In this document: positions 1 through 10,829 of the stretch, in pieces
Position numbering within the stretch: the first letter of the stretch is position 1
Layout of the letters: every line of letters begins with the position of its first letter
Source: Liopterus haemorrhoidalis
Lineage: Eukaryota > Arthropoda > Insecta > Coleoptera > Dytiscidae
Direction of reading: 5' to 3'
Assembly: GCA_963971575.1 (NCBI GenBank)
Contig: OZ020615.1
Span: 61,513,379 to 61,577,378 of the forward strand
Length of the DNA stretch: 64,000 bases
Translations under genes and position numbers: made by a program
Notes under the pieces: model-generated
What the model was told of the DNA's origin: nothing
Databases searched by the model: none
The model's input: only the letters and a program-made list of their open reading frames with translations

Positions 1-490
1 TGGTGTTGGTTCTATGGCACCCTCTACCTTGTTATATCAAGGTCAGCAGCCTTCAAAAACCACCCTGACGTAATAAAAACGTAATAAAAAATCGCATATG
101 TAATTTCCCAGCGGTTGATGACTGTTCCAACTGGCGTGGTCTAAACCGCACCGCTCTGCTGTCAAACTCGGTGGTATGTCGCGGGCGGGCGGCCTGTCGC
201 TCTCTGATGTTGATCTGCGGAGCGAGGCGCGCGGTGCCGCCGATGCACGCAATGTGATATCGCTCCGGCTTATGTGCTCCGGCCTGGCTAAAAGCTTTAA
301 CAGGGGTGGTTCAACAACATACACACGACAATTTACTCAGGGTTGACAAAAATAGATGCTATTCCAATTGGAACATTCGATAACAAAAATTACATTTATC
401 ATAGCAGGGGGTAAAAGTCAAAGTGGTGTAAGTCATATTTTTTAAAAGATTTATGTAGATATTTAATAAGTGATAATAAATTATAGGTAC
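1..490. other. Unassigned sequence, GC-richer patch
   Basis: No gene or repeat is recognised here. Bases about 130-300 are clearly richer in G and C than the surroundings. A 93-codon open frame lies on the minus strand across that patch, but it has no motif I recognise and is probably chance. Confidence 0.3.
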
Positions 491-507
491 ATACGAACTG
501 TGTAAAT

Positions 508-1479
508 CAAGGGTGTCAAACTGGCGGCCCACGGGCCGCATGCGGCCCAATACTTACATTCTAGCGGCCCGTAACGACTTCTTATACTATAATAATTTTT
601 TATACTACATATAGTATAAACATTTATTTGAACGAAAATACCTCGTGACAGAAGCTGCCCGGGCTGCGGCGTCAAGACTTCGGCAAGGGCGGAAAACCAA
701 TAGTCAGGCAATAACTGTTGCAGTTAGCCGTGCGATAGTCGGTAGATCAGCGATTCTCCGTGATTCCAAATAATACTCTCGTAAGTAGAGCTTTCAAATA
801 CAACTTTTTTATAGGTGCAACTACTGTGTACAGTGCCACTACGCTGATTTCGACCCGTTTTTGTTTTGTTGTTCGATAAAGCAAATATTTTGGCAAAATT
901 TAATTGTTATTATTTAAATGTTATTTCCTTACTTCCTTCAAATAAATATTCAGAAAAATGTAGGAAAATAAAAAACGGAATAAATAACAATATAAATATA
1001 GGCTACTCCAAACGTTGAGATGGAACTAGATTTTGAAATCTAGTAATTTTTATCTATTAATTTGGACTTTTGGTCATTTTGATTAAGCTTTGTAAATCAT
1101 ACTCACATTGAAAATTCTAGATTAAATTGATTGTTATTATAAAATGTCCGTTTCATTTAATTTTAATTTTTTGTCATTCTTAATAAAAATTTCCCATTTA
1201 TTATTATTATTATTATTTTTTTGTCTTCAAAATATGTGAAAATGTATTTTTAATAAATGTCATCGTCTCTATGGCTTCACTGTTAATTTTTAATTTTCAC
1301 ATACCAACGTTAAACTTGAAATTATCCAAGCAAGGTTCCTTCCCGTGACAACCTTAAAGAACGAAATTCCCATTTAGTTCCGCCTAAACGTTTGGAATAG
1401 CCTGTACATAACGTGCGGCCCGCGTAAATTTTACTTGTTAGAAAAATGGCCCGAGACTGAAATGAGTTTGACACCCTTG
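508..1479. mobile_element. Non-autonomous hAT element
   Basis: The element is 972 bp. Its 15-bp terminal inverted repeats are perfect (caagggtgtcaaact at 508-522 and its complement at 1465-1479). It is flanked by a perfect 8-bp duplication, gtgtaaat, at 500-507 and 1480-1487. Ends and duplication length are those of the hAT superfamily. No transposase remains; the body is AT-rich and holds a second, smaller inverted-repeat element (999-1406). The GC-rich subterminal stretch (ggcggcccacgggccgc at 523-539) is echoed near the other end (gtgcggcccgcg at 1413-1424). Confidence 0.93.
999..1406. mobile_element. MITE-like inverted-repeat element, family D, copy 1
   Basis: The ends are inverted repeats of about 20 bp (aggctactccaaacgtt at the left; complement of aacgtttggaatagcct at the right). 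Subterminal gaactagattttgaa and tcattttgattaa are shared with a shorter second copy at 44738-44916, which shows this is a separate repeat family inside the hAT element. No coding capacity. The target duplication is unclear, possibly TA. Confidence 0.7.
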
Positions 1480-1640
1480 GTGTAAATTAAGTAACCGGAC
1501 TGGCAACATTTGGCACGTGGAACTTGGAGGGGCAGTAGTTGAACACGATACGCCTTCAGTACTCGCTAGAGTATTTTTACTAGTGCGTACTATGTAAAAA
1601 TGAATGACATTCATTTCGAGCAATGGTATGCTATCAGGCT

Positions 1641-2129
1641 CCTTTGCCTCCTGATGTCCTTTTGGTCCTGTGAAAGGTTTTTTGAAACCATTTTTGGGAA
1701 GATTTTTGTCCTCCCCAATTCATTGGTTCATTCTGTTATTCAATATGTTTCAACGAGAGCCTACAACTGAATCTATCGATTTAGAAATATTCCCAAAATT
1801 GAACAGGGCACTTCGTTTTATTAAATTTTCTCGAAGCATATCAAGAGGGGCCAGAACAATTTTATAGGAGTCCTCCGACTCCTGGCTGTCACTCATTTAT
1901 ACTTCATTCAGAATGCAAAGATAGTAATCACTGATTGTTCACGTGATAATTTCGTCGATCTCTCGTCGTTCGTTGGCTGTTGAGTCATTAATTTCACCTG
2001 ACAGTCAATAGGGTAGCGACTTAAATCCTTCAAGTGATTTTATTTCTGTTTCTGCATTTTAAACAGGGTATAATAATCATGAATCTGCAATAGTTTGCAA
2101 TTCCATCTTTTCCATAAGGGAACATGGGG
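1641..2129. other. Unassigned AT-rich sequence
   Basis: Nothing recognisable. A 65-codon plus-strand open frame (1670-1867) has no recognised motif. Confidence 0.3.
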
Positions 2130-2984
2130 CTCGAGCCCAGGGCCCCCCCAGGCTTGATGGAGGCCTCAAAGTGCCGAAGTCGTCGTTCACACGGAAAAAT
2201 AGGAGCTCAATTTTTAGTGCAATTTTACAACAATTTTACTACTTTTATTAAAAAACTGAATCGGCGGACTTCAGTATCTCAGCCTTACATACAGTGGTGG
2301 CGCTAGCTCTTAAAATATGGGGGGGGGAAGGAAATTTTGTAGTAAAATTTGGGTGGGGGCAAACACAAGTGATGACCTAAAAAAAAGGTCCTCACTTCTA
2401 AAATACATTTTTCTTCAAACAATTCTGGGGGTTCAACTGGGGGCAGATCAGTTTTTGGGGGGCCTGGGCCCCCTCCGGACCCCCCGCACCCCCCGCTAGC
2501 GCCACTACTGCTTACATACTCTAATAAAAGCAGATAAATTAGAAGACATTTTTCCGAATGTGGAAGTTGCTACAAGGATATTCTTTTGCTCAATGGTCAA
2601 CAATTGGAGTGGAGAGCGCTAATTTTCACGGCTAAAAAGAATAAAAAATGAATTACGAACGTCTATGTTACAAGAACGACTAACTAATTTGTAAATCATG
2701 TGCATAGAAAGTGATATCCATCAAAAATTAGACTTTGAGGACATAATAGAAGATTTTGCACAATAAAAATCCCTGAATAAAACATCATCATTAAAGTAAG
2801 TCCAATTCTCAATATAGTAATCACTTCACTTATATTTGATTTGTATAAAGCTAACCATAATAACCAATAAAGTCACTAAACAAAAGTACATACTGATGTT
2901 TTCATTCAAACTTTTTTATTACTTTCTAAAATGGCCCCAAACTCTGTGTGCCCAAAGGCCCCTGCATGGCCTAAGACGGCCCTG
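2130..2984 (+). pseudogene. hAT (ZMYM-type) transposase relic
   Basis: The right terminus reads ggccgtcttagg outward to ccctg at 2984, like the cagggccgg... end at 3478. Bases 2521-2771 encode the C-terminal dimerisation region of a hAT transposase in broken frames: KLEDIFPNVEVATRIFF, then a WSGER block, then NELRTSMLQERLTNL, a stop, and IMCIESDIHQKLDFEDII. Upstream coding (about 2190-2290, ending RRTSVSQPYI) is cut by a 219-bp MITE at 2292. Several stops and a frame change mean it is dead. The left limit is a guess; no target duplication found. Confidence 0.75.
2292..2510. mobile_element. hAT MITE, cagtgg(t/c)ggcgctagc ends, copy 1
   Basis: The element is 219 bp with inverted termini cagtggtggcgctagc (2292-2307) and the complement of cagtagtggcgctagc (ending 2510). 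A perfect 8-bp duplication, cttacata, lies at 2284-2291 and 2511-2518. It sits inside the hAT transposase relic. The body is C- and G-rich at the ends and carries the aaaaaaggtcctcact module (near 2381) that recurs in other elements of this window. Confidence 0.93.
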
Positions 2985-3182
2985 ATGGTCTGCTAACTAT
3001 CCATTGAGAACCACTGATTTATAAGATCCAACCACAGAAACTTTTGCAAACACTTGATGAGATGAAATAAACATATTTGAGCAAAAACGTGTCATGTCTA
3101 TTTTATGAGCAAATACGAAGTTGCGGATTACGAAGATGAACGGTCGAGTGTTTCACGTGCGTTATTTACCGTGAGTCAGTGG

Positions 3183-3234
3183 GCACTCGGCACTCGGCAC
3201 TCGGCACTCGGCGCTCGGCACTCAGCAGTCGGCG
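3183..3234. repeat. Short tandem repeat, 7-bp unit
   Basis: About seven copies of cactcgg, with single-base variants (gcgctcgg, cactcag), make a GC-rich patch in AT-rich surroundings. No associated gene seen. Confidence 0.85.
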
Positions 3235-3477
3235 AGCCGTGTTACGAGTCCCTGATGTGAGGTAATCTGTAAACACAGCTGATCACAGCTAGGTACCGCA
3301 ATTGTTGACACAGGATATACATGATTCTTGCATCATCACATCCATCTGTCCCACACTTACATTGCACTTGGATTTGACTGAAAATGCCGCAATTGGGGTT
3401 AACTCTTTTACATGAAATTAGATATTTTTCAGTGGTTTATTTGATGTGTTAATGTAAATATGGGTATTAGGTAGACT

Positions 3478-4390
3478 CAGGGCCGGATTTTCCTATAGGC
3501 TAAGTAGGCTTAAGCCTAGGGCCTCCTAAGTTCAGAGGGCCTCAATATTCAAAAAGATGCAAATGTACTAAAAAAATATATATGCTATAACTCAAGAAAC
3601 ACCCCAGCAAACATTCAACTAACGGCCGAATGCCGGCTAACTGCTTTTATGCTGGTAAATTACTGGCACCAAAAGTAAGTGCAACGCCAGTATTAATAAT
3701 GTACTTCACATTTGTATTTCGCATTCCGCCTATACGAAGTACTTTACCAGCATTTTATAAGCACTCTTCTTCACTCATACATTTTACTTAAAACCATCAG
3801 AAATAAATCTTGCAACTAATGCGATTATTTTGCACTTTACCGTTGCTGGGCCGGCAACTGATACATCAATGGGCCAGTAACGGCCACGGGGACACCGGGG
3901 TACTGGCCCATTACTTTCAATGCCGGGGAGTATGTGCTTTACCAGTACTGGCCCGTATAAAAATGTTTGCTAGGACAGACAGAATACGAAGGATTTTATA
4001 ATTCAGCCAAAATCTAGTTTTTCCCTTTATAGGTTAACTAGGGCAAATACGTTTTTGAACATGTTTATGCATAGCAAAAAGTCGATATCTCATTGGGCCT
4101 AAGAGATATTGAGGAATCCGTAAAAAAAAAACATTTCACCCCTTTAGAAGAATTCCCTCAGTCTCATGAAGACCTCTACCAAATAATGCATAAAGAAAAA
4201 ATACAGGTGGCTTTACCTAACATAGAAGCAATGCTACGACTACTTCTTAGTTTAATGGTCACTGACTCTTTTTCAAACTTAAAAGAAAAGGAGCACAATG
4301 TCTCAAGACAGGTTATCTGCTCTGAGCATTCTGAGCATTAAAAGTGATAAACTTCAGAGATATTTATAATAATAATAAAATAATAAAAAA
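3478..4390 (+). pseudogene. hAT (ZMYM-type) element with transposase C-terminal relic
   Basis: The left end cagggccggattttcc followed by ctaggcttaagcctagggcc-like sequence is typical of one hAT group. Bases 4093-4353 encode the C-terminal dimerisation region: FPQSHEDLYQIMHKEK, then ALPNIEAMLRLLLSL, VTDSFSNLKEK, and after a frameshift MSQDRLSALSILSIKSD. These match the order of blocks in hAT transposases (PNIE..LR..L, S.L, MSQ.RLS.L...S). Most of the catalytic domain is missing and no right terminus is found; repeat family A begins at 4393 and may have truncated it. Non-functional. Confidence 0.75.
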
Positions 4391-4392
4391 AA

Positions 4393-5010
4393 TCAGCTGT
4401 GGCCACCACAGGACCGACCGCCATCACAAAGTACTTGTATAAAATACATTCTAGCAGCAGAGTAGAAATAACGGCCTAATATTTTGTAGCAAAGATATTA
4501 TTCATCATGAGCATGGAAATGTAACGTTTCCATGCTTGAAAAGTACGTTTCCAAGTATGAAAAAATAGATACTCAAATGAATGAGATATGAATTTATTTG
4601 AGATATTTCTTCATATCAAAAGTTGTTAGTTAGTCCTTTTATAGCAACTTTTGTTAAATAAAATTTTTTGAAATATTTTTCTGTTAAAAATTCGCAAAAA
4701 TTTTAAAATCGACACGAGTAAACTCCCATTTCTAGTCAACTGATTTTTACCAAAAGTTGATAAACTCGTGCCATGAATGACAAAAGCTTAAATATGAAGT
4801 TTTATAAAAATCCTTTTAGCCGAATTTGCTCTGCACGTGTACACAGACAGACAGACATACAAAGAGACAGACAGACCGACAGACATCATACTAAAAATAG
4901 TCAAAACGTTATGCAGGGACCTCGATTCGTGGAGATCCATCGAAATCTCGAAATGTCAAAATCGGTATGATCACAATACCTCCCTTATATATGTTGGCGG
5001 TCGGTAAAAA
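4393..5010 (+). repeat. Dispersed repeat family A, copy A1 (long form)
   Basis: Starts tcagctgtggccaccacagg and ends ttggcggtcggtaaaaa. It contains in order aaaatcgacacgagtaaac, ttagccgaatttgctctgca, a (gaca)n tract (about 4846-4885) and aaatcggtatgatcacaat. Further copies lie at 27924, 55653 and 61052, with a diverged minus-strand relative at 52505. No coding capacity. I cannot place it in a known class; LINE or SINE 3'-tail-like sequence is possible. Confidence 0.85.
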
Positions 5011-5141
5011 TATTAAGTTTGCAATTCTGTTCTCTTTACCGTTTTTGAGCATTTATTTTCGTTAATTGTGGTCATGATGTGTATTTTTACCTATGTAAAT
5101 TAAAAATAAATATTTTTTTAGTCATATTAGTTATCCCAGTC

Positions 5142-5392
5142 TAGGGTGACCATTTTCTTAAGAAGGCAATACGGGACGGAACAAAAAAAAGGTCCTCATC
5201 TCCCAAATCCAAGTGAAGAGCAAAAAAAAAGGTCCTCACCTCCCAAATCCAAGTGAAGAGCAAAAAAAAAAGTCCTCATTTCCTCAAATACAAATTACAA
5301 AATGCGGGACAAAATGTTAAAATGCGGGACTTTTGCGGAACGCATCTTAATGCGGGACAAAATGTTAGAATGCGGGACGAATGGTCACCCTA
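5142..5392. mobile_element. MITE with tandem internal 42-bp module
   Basis: Perfect 13-bp inverted ends: tagggtgaccatt (5142-5154) and its complement (5380-5392). Inside are nearly three direct copies of a unit of about 42 bp containing aaaaaaaggtcctcacctcc and caaatccaagtgaagagc, then repeated atgcgggac motifs. I could not find a clean target duplication. Confidence 0.8.
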
Positions 5393-5509
5393 CCATAGTC
5401 AGGTATTTGTCTAACTATATAATTTACTATAATAAACTAATTTGACTGATTTTGATAATTTAGTATAATTAATAATCAATATACAGTGATTATGACTACA
5501 AACGCTCAA

Positions 5510-5690
5510 AAACTGCTCAAATTTTTTTTCTTCCGACTTTGGCCATTTTGCAATCTGGCTGGTCAAATCCCAAGATCAAGAAAAGATCGGCCATTGGCCG
5601 GGCAATGTGTACCGATATTGGCCAGTTCCCGAATTGGCCGACCACTTCCCACTTTCGCCGATTTCGGGCTTTGGCCGTGACATATACATA
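5510..5690. repeat. Degenerate ggcca-rich repetitive stretch
   Basis: The word ttggcc/ggccaa recurs irregularly about nine times. It opens overlapping reading frames on both strands, which I take as a by-product of the composition and not as genes. Confidence 0.4.
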
Positions 5691-5741
5691 TTTAGACTTA
5701 CTGCGATATGAAAATCGATGGTGGGTATGTCCCATATATAC

Positions 5742-6032
5742 CAGGGCTTCGAACCGTTATTTTTTTCTGGGCTTTCCATCCCCCCCCCCCCAAATAATAG
5801 AATTCTTTTACTTACTTATCAGTTCAAAAAATTACAAATTACTATTTTTTTCTGCTCATCAGTTTAAAAAATAATCTTAAATAAAATGTATTTTATATTC
5901 ACTTACATAAACATTATCAGAACCGAAATAAACCGATATTTTTTTTTCGGTTCAGTTCCGGTTTTCGTTCCGACAAAAATAACGGTTTTTTTCGGTTTTC
6001 GGTTTTCGGTTCAGTTCCGGTTCGAAGCCCTG
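5742..6032. mobile_element. hAT MITE, cagggcttcgaaccg ends
   Basis: The element is 291 bp with 15-bp perfect inverted ends (cagggcttcgaaccg; complement at 6018-6032) and a perfect 8-bp duplication, atatatac, at 5734-5741 and 6033-6040. The right half repeats cggtttt(c)ggttcagttccgg several times, giving stem potential. No coding capacity. Confidence 0.95.
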
Positions 6033-6040
6033 ATATATAC

Positions 6041-6914
6041 AGAAACAGAGGACAACAGGGAGATTATTTTAACTTGTTGCAAGAAATGAGGCATAGAAAA
6101 CAGACACAAACACTTAATTCAATTACAAAAAAAGAATTAAATACACCGTGCTTCTGATAAATAGACGAAGGTTCCACCTTCGTCTACCCACTAAAACCTT
6201 TCGTCCCACTAAAACCTTTCTCGGATTATTTTTCCTCCCTGCACTAAATTTGGTAAAAATAGGTCCATCCGTTTGGCTTTGCATAAAGAACAGACAAACA
6301 GAAATTGATTTTTATACATCAATATACATACAAGAAAAATTTGGTACATTTTTGGCAAAAATCGGTTTGAAAAAAAAAGATTTTTAAGAATTACTTTTAA
6401 TTCTTAGTCTAGGCTTTAAGAACTTTCATTTAAATTTCACAATGACATTTTAAAAATAGTGTTTATCGAAAAAAAATGTTATAAATACTTATATATTTTA
6501 TTATTCCGGTTCCTATTAACTTATTATTATTTTTTTTTTTTGCAACATTTAAAATGGCGTTCTATTATTTATTTCTAGCGTTAATATTTATTTATTAATG
6601 GTTATATAAACATATTATTTTAATGTAGCATTAAATTAAATTGTTGTTGGTTTAATTTGGCACAAGATTTATTACAGATGAAACTGGCTTTGCATAAAAT
6701 AATAAATATATATATGTAAGTACCATTCAATTCTTCAAATGAATTGTGGCGGTACCTATACCGTGATAAATGAAAATTCTTACAACAGCCGGGTACTAAT
6801 CCTAAACAATACAAACTTGCTTCGACAATATATAGAAAAACAAAATGGATGGAACAAAAATAATACAAACAATATAATTAAATACAAATAGTCACAATGA
6901 TGGGATAAAATATG
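6041..6914. other. Non-coding AT-rich region with small hairpin
   Basis: No gene recognised. A perfect 9-bp stem with 5-base loop lies at 6163-6185 (agacgaagg/ccttcgtct). Bases 6228-6320 (tttggtaaaaataggtccat then cagacaaacag) resemble the 3' flank of insect LINE or SINE copies, but no coding remains. Confidence 0.4.
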
Positions 6915-8110
6915 GTTAAATAATTTACATTAATTGTGAAAACTGTGAAAAAAAAAACAACTCAAAAACGGCTAAAGATAGCAATCAGCGGTTAAATTTT
7001 TTGGATTCTCCGTAGTTTACTTAGTTTAAAAAAAATTTGGGGCTTTAATCATTCAATGCGTTTTGAGATTATGACAATTTTTTTAATGGCATAATTTACA
7101 TTATTTGTGAAAATTGTGAAAAAAAAGCACAACTCAAAAACGGCTAAAGATAGCAACGTGCGGTTACAATTTTTGGATTCTACTATGTTTATTTCATCTA
7201 TAAAAAATTTGGGGCTTTAATTGTTTAACACATTTTAAGATTACGAAATTTTTTTTTTTAATGGCTTAATTTAATTATTTGTGAAAATACTGAATTTAAA
7301 AAAATCATAACTCAAAAACGGGTAAAGATAGCAACGTGCGGTTACAATTTTTGGATTCTACTATGTTTATTTCATCTACTAAAAATTTGGGGCTTTAATT
7401 GTTTAAAACATTTTAAGATTACGACAATTTTTTTTTAATGGCATAATTTAATTAATTGTGAAAATTTTGAATTTAAAAAAATCATAAGTCAAAAACAGTT
7501 AAAGATAGCGATTTCTGGTTAAAATTTTTGGATTTTTCTATGTTTATTTCGTCTAGAAAAAATTTGGGGCTTTAATTGTTTAACACGTTTTAAGATTACG
7601 ACAATTTTTTTTTAATGGCATAATTTACATTATTTGTGAAAATTGTGAATTTAAAAAAGTCATAACTCAAAAATGGTTAGAGGTAGCGACCAGCGGTTGA
7701 AATTTTTAGATTTCTTATAGTTTATTTAGTATAGAAAAAATTTGGGGCTTTAATCATTTGATGCGTTTAAAAATTATGACAATTTTTTTAATGGCTTAAT
7801 TTACAGTATTTGTGAAAATTATGAATTAAAAAAAAAAATCACAACTCAAAAACGGTTAAAGAAAACGATCTCAGGTTAGAATTTTTGGATTCCTCGTAGT
7901 TTATTTAGTGTAGAAAAAATTTGAGGCCTTATTTGTTTTTCCGTATTTTAAAATTATGACATATTTTAATATGGCGTGATTTATAGAAATTTTCATTTTC
8001 GCATGGATGTATCTCAAAAACGAAATGCGATAAAGACCTGCGGTTGAAATTTTTGAAATCTTGAGGTCCTAATTGACCTCTAACCATATTTTGAAACAAA
8101 AAAATTTTTT
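6915..8110 (+). repeat. Tandem array, unit about 176 bp
   Basis: The string ctcaaaaacggttaaagata or a variant recurs near 6960, 7132, 7310, 7488, 7663, 7843 and more weakly 8013, a spacing of about 170-180 bp. Each unit also carries aattttttggattc, aaaatttggggctttaat and gacaatttttttaatggc. Units differ by several per cent, and the last is most diverged. It is satellite-like and non-coding. Confidence 0.9.
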
Positions 8111-8149
8111 GAAGATTTTTCATTTTTTTTAAGTTTTTTTGAAAATTTT

Positions 8150-9526
8150 GATAAATCCTAACTAAAAAATGGTTAGGGATGTAAACCTGCGGTTTGAATT
8201 TTTAAAATTCTCCTACATTGTTTAGTCTTAGACCAAATTTGGGCATTAAAAAACCAATTATTAAGTTTTTTATGGGCAGTAATACAAAACCCTTGAAAAT
8301 GGCCCAAAATTGAAAAAATCGTAAGGGGTAGACCTTAAAAAAGTCGTGATTTTTAAGAAAAAATTTTTTGTCTCGGATTTTATTGAAAATTGGTACAAAT
8401 GTGTATTTTTGGTCGTAGATCAATAAAATTTGGTCCATTTTGAAGTTTGGGCAAAAATTTTGGAATTAAAGGCAAAAAACTGACCCAAATCGACTCTAAC
8501 TCAAAAACTAGGAAAGCATGAATTTTATAAATATTTTTTTCGTAATTCTCACCCCAAAATTAGCTTAAAACTATATTTTGGTTAAAATCGAAGTCCAAAA
8601 ATTTTTGATCAAAATTTCAAAATTTTTGGATTTTTTTTTTTAAATTTTGATGGAAAATTTGTATAAATACTTATTCGTTTTTAGCCTTAGATCACAAACA
8701 TATGGTCACTTTTGAGTTATGGTCTAAAATTTTGACATTTGCGGCAAAAAAAGTCAAAAAGATAGTTCCCAAAATGGCTCAGAGCCGATGAAAAAAAAAA
8801 TATCTTCGATTTTATTGAAAATTGGTATAAACATGTATTTTTGATCATAGATCAATAAAATTTGGTCCATTTTGAAGTTTGGGCAAAAGTTTTGGAATTA
8901 TAAACAAAAAACTGACCCAAATCGACTCTAACTCAAAAATTATTAAACCATGAATTTTTTAAATATTTTTTCATAAACCTCTAAGCATAATTCATAAGCC
9001 CTAAAATTAGTTAAATATTATGTTTTGGTTAAATACAATGGCGGCGCTAGCTATTAAAATCTGGGGGTGCCAAAAAAATTTGGAGTAAAATTTGAGGGGG
9101 CCAACAATTTTTTTTTTATCGTTTACATATGAAAATACGTGATGACCTAAACAAAAAAGGTCCTCACTTCTAAAATATATTTTTTTCCAAGCAATTCTAG
9201 GGGGCCAACTGGGTGCCAGAGCAACTTTTAGCCCCCCTCCCCCCCCGGACCCAACGCTAGCGCCGCCACTGGCGAAATACGAAGTCATTTTTAGTCAAAA
9301 TTTCAAAATTATTTTTTTTTAGTTTTGCTGGTAAATTTGTATAAGTATACCAATTTTAAAAATAATATAATAATAATAATATAGTAATAAATTTTTAGTC
9401 TTGGCTCACAAATATATGGTCACTTTTGAGTTAAGGTCTAAAGTTTTGATAGTTGCGCCAAAAAAATTTAAAAAAAGACAGTCCATAAAAAGGCTCAAAA
9501 CCGATGAAATGTGAGCCTACCCCTTA
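8150..9526 (+). repeat. AT-rich dispersed block, plus-strand copy
   Basis: Two long direct sub-repeats about 430 bp apart (8385-8510 and 8815-8945) share aataaaatttggtccatttt and ctgacccaaatcgactctaa. A second pair lies at 8650-8770 and 9380-9490 (atatggtcacttttgagtta). The block ends near gatgaaatgtgagcctac (about 9505-9522). The same modules recur on the minus strand at 47004-48060. No coding capacity; the class is unknown. A MITE interrupts it at 9036. Confidence 0.85.
9036..9271. mobile_element. hAT MITE, cagtggcggcgctagc ends, copy 2
   Basis: Related to the MITE at 2292. Ends caatggcggcgctagc (9036) and complement of cagtggcggcgctagc (ending 9271). Flanking 8-mers gttaaata and gcgaaata match at 6 of 8. 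The uninterrupted sequence is present at about 8578 (ggttaaaatcgaagtc), which confirms the insertion. It carries the aaaaaaggtcctcacttcta module near 9154. Confidence 0.88.
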
Positions 9527-9529
9527 ACT

Positions 9530-10440
9530 ATCTAAATAAACTAATACTTACTTCTTATATTAATTAAAATTCTTTACGTAATAATTGTTGCACAAGAGGT
9601 AGATCAGCTTTTAACTGATCTTGTACCTTTTAGGCACCATTTTTATGTTTATTATTATATGTATTTTCTTTTTCTTCTCTGTAACATTGTTATTATGGTA
9701 CCTAATAAAAAAATTATTATTATAATTATTATTATTAATTTTTATAAATCTGCGCCCAAGGGTTGATCTGGCCCTGCAGTCTACTAATTTTCATAGCTGT
9801 GAACGCTTTTTTTAAACGTTAAAACAATCTATTAAATATATCCACAACACATAGCAACAGTCTACTAATTTTGAAGCTGTGAATGTAGCTTTAATCATAT
9901 CTATTATGTCATAAATTTTAGCAGGTAACGTGTTTAATTCAAATTAACAATTCGATGTGAGCGATTTAAGTAAGCTGTGTCGACAGGCAAAGATCTTGTA
10001 CGTGTAACATCTGTTCGGTTGAGGCAGTGTTCGGTGAGGAAAGCCACAGGCAAAGTCAAATCCCTGGGGTCGAATTACAATCAATGCACCCAGACCGTCC
10101 ACACACAACCACCATCACACACACACGGACATACGGACATACACGTGTATGTATATGTTGAAGTTAAGTGTTTGTTTTATTTAACCGATTCACGAGAGAG
10201 TGCCTATACCGCAATGTATGTATTGTATTGCATGTTTCGCCCAAACATACAAGGGCCAATGTCATTTGGAAAAATAAACAATTGTGAAATTTTATCAGTT
10301 GAAGAAATTAATATTTAATTTTTTGGATTCAAAAAAGAATATACTGAAATGTTTTACTTTAATTTGATATGTTGACAGTTGTAATATGCTTAAGAATTAT
10401 CTTCACTTCTATCTATCTACCTATATTAATCTAATTAGAG
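9530..10440. other. No recognisable gene
   Basis: AT-rich with short (ATT)n tracts near 9360 and 9715. A GTG-initiated open frame (9977-10318) shows no domain and contains an (AC)-rich tract; not supported as a gene. Confidence 0.35.
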
Positions 10441-10485
10441 GGTTCATATTTGGAACCTTCCACGTTTCAGGGGTCTTTCTGTTCG

Positions 10486-10488
10486 TCC

Positions 10489-10536
<48 letters not shown>

Positions 10537-10582
10537 GACTGACTGTTTGTCTGTCTGTCTATCCGTCTGTTTGTCTGCTGGC
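10486..10582. repeat. (TGTC)n microsatellite
   Basis: About twenty imperfect copies of gtct/tgtc. Similar tracts on the other strand (gaca) sit inside every family A copy, but the flanks here differ (tttggaaccttccacgtttc upstream), so this is probably a distinct repeat. Confidence 0.85.
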
Positions 10583-10635
10583 AGAGCCGCAGTAAGGAAA
10601 ACTTCCGCTAGGGGTAGAGCCGTGCTTTGACGCCC

Positions 10636-10752
10636 TTGGTAAATAAAAACAAGGTTCTTACCTCTCAAAATTTAAGTGATTAGCAAAAAAAAAGTCCTCA
10701 CCTCCCAAAATCCAAGTGACGAGCAAAATAAAAAAAAGGTACTCATCTTCGC
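10636..10752 (+). repeat. Three copies of the 42-bp module found in MITEs
   Basis: Three direct, diverging units of about 42 bp: ggttcttacctctcaaaatt, then agtcctcacctcccaaaatc, then ggtactcatcttcgc, each after an A-rich run. They match the internal repeats of the MITE at 5142 and single copies in the MITEs at 2292 and 9036. No inverted ends found here. Confidence 0.75.
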
Positions 10753-10829
10753 AATGGAGCCCCTTAGCAAGCCCGTCAGCGCCCGATGGATGCAGGAATT
10801 CATGTTTTTTTTTTTTTTTAATTTTATTC

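Larger units (their letters stand above)
494..1640 (+). pseudogene. DD34D mariner relic, 5' end, split by a hAT element
   Basis: The first 14 bases (494-507) and the bases from 1480 on together rebuild the terminal repeat of the mariner family also seen at 13232 and 58194 (cgaggtgtgtaaattaagta). Between them sits a hAT element with an 8-bp duplication of mariner sequence. After the break, 1601-1640 encodes the start of the transposase helix-turn-helix (IHFEQW/RCAIR-like), matching 14007 onward. The copy then diverges, so only the 5' end survives. A TA dinucleotide (492-493) precedes it, as expected for mariner. It is inactive. The exact right limit is uncertain. Confidence 0.7.

Noticed and set aside
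43..324. 93-codon minus-strand frame in a GC-rich patch
   Set aside because: No domain or codon pattern recognised; GC-rich DNA opens frames by chance.
4393..5010. Family A as a Helitron, because it starts TC after an A
   Set aside because: The 3' end (ggtcggtaaaa) lacks the CTRR end and terminal hairpin of Helitrons.
5486..5874. Overlapping open frames on both strands
   Set aside because: Explained by repeated ggcca words and by the MITE at 5742; no protein motif.
6892..6900. cacaatg next to the tandem array as a Transib end
   Set aside because: A seven-base match with no partner end or 5-bp duplication.
9977..10318. 113-codon frame starting GTG
   Set aside because: Non-ATG start, contains an (AC)-rich tract, no domain.
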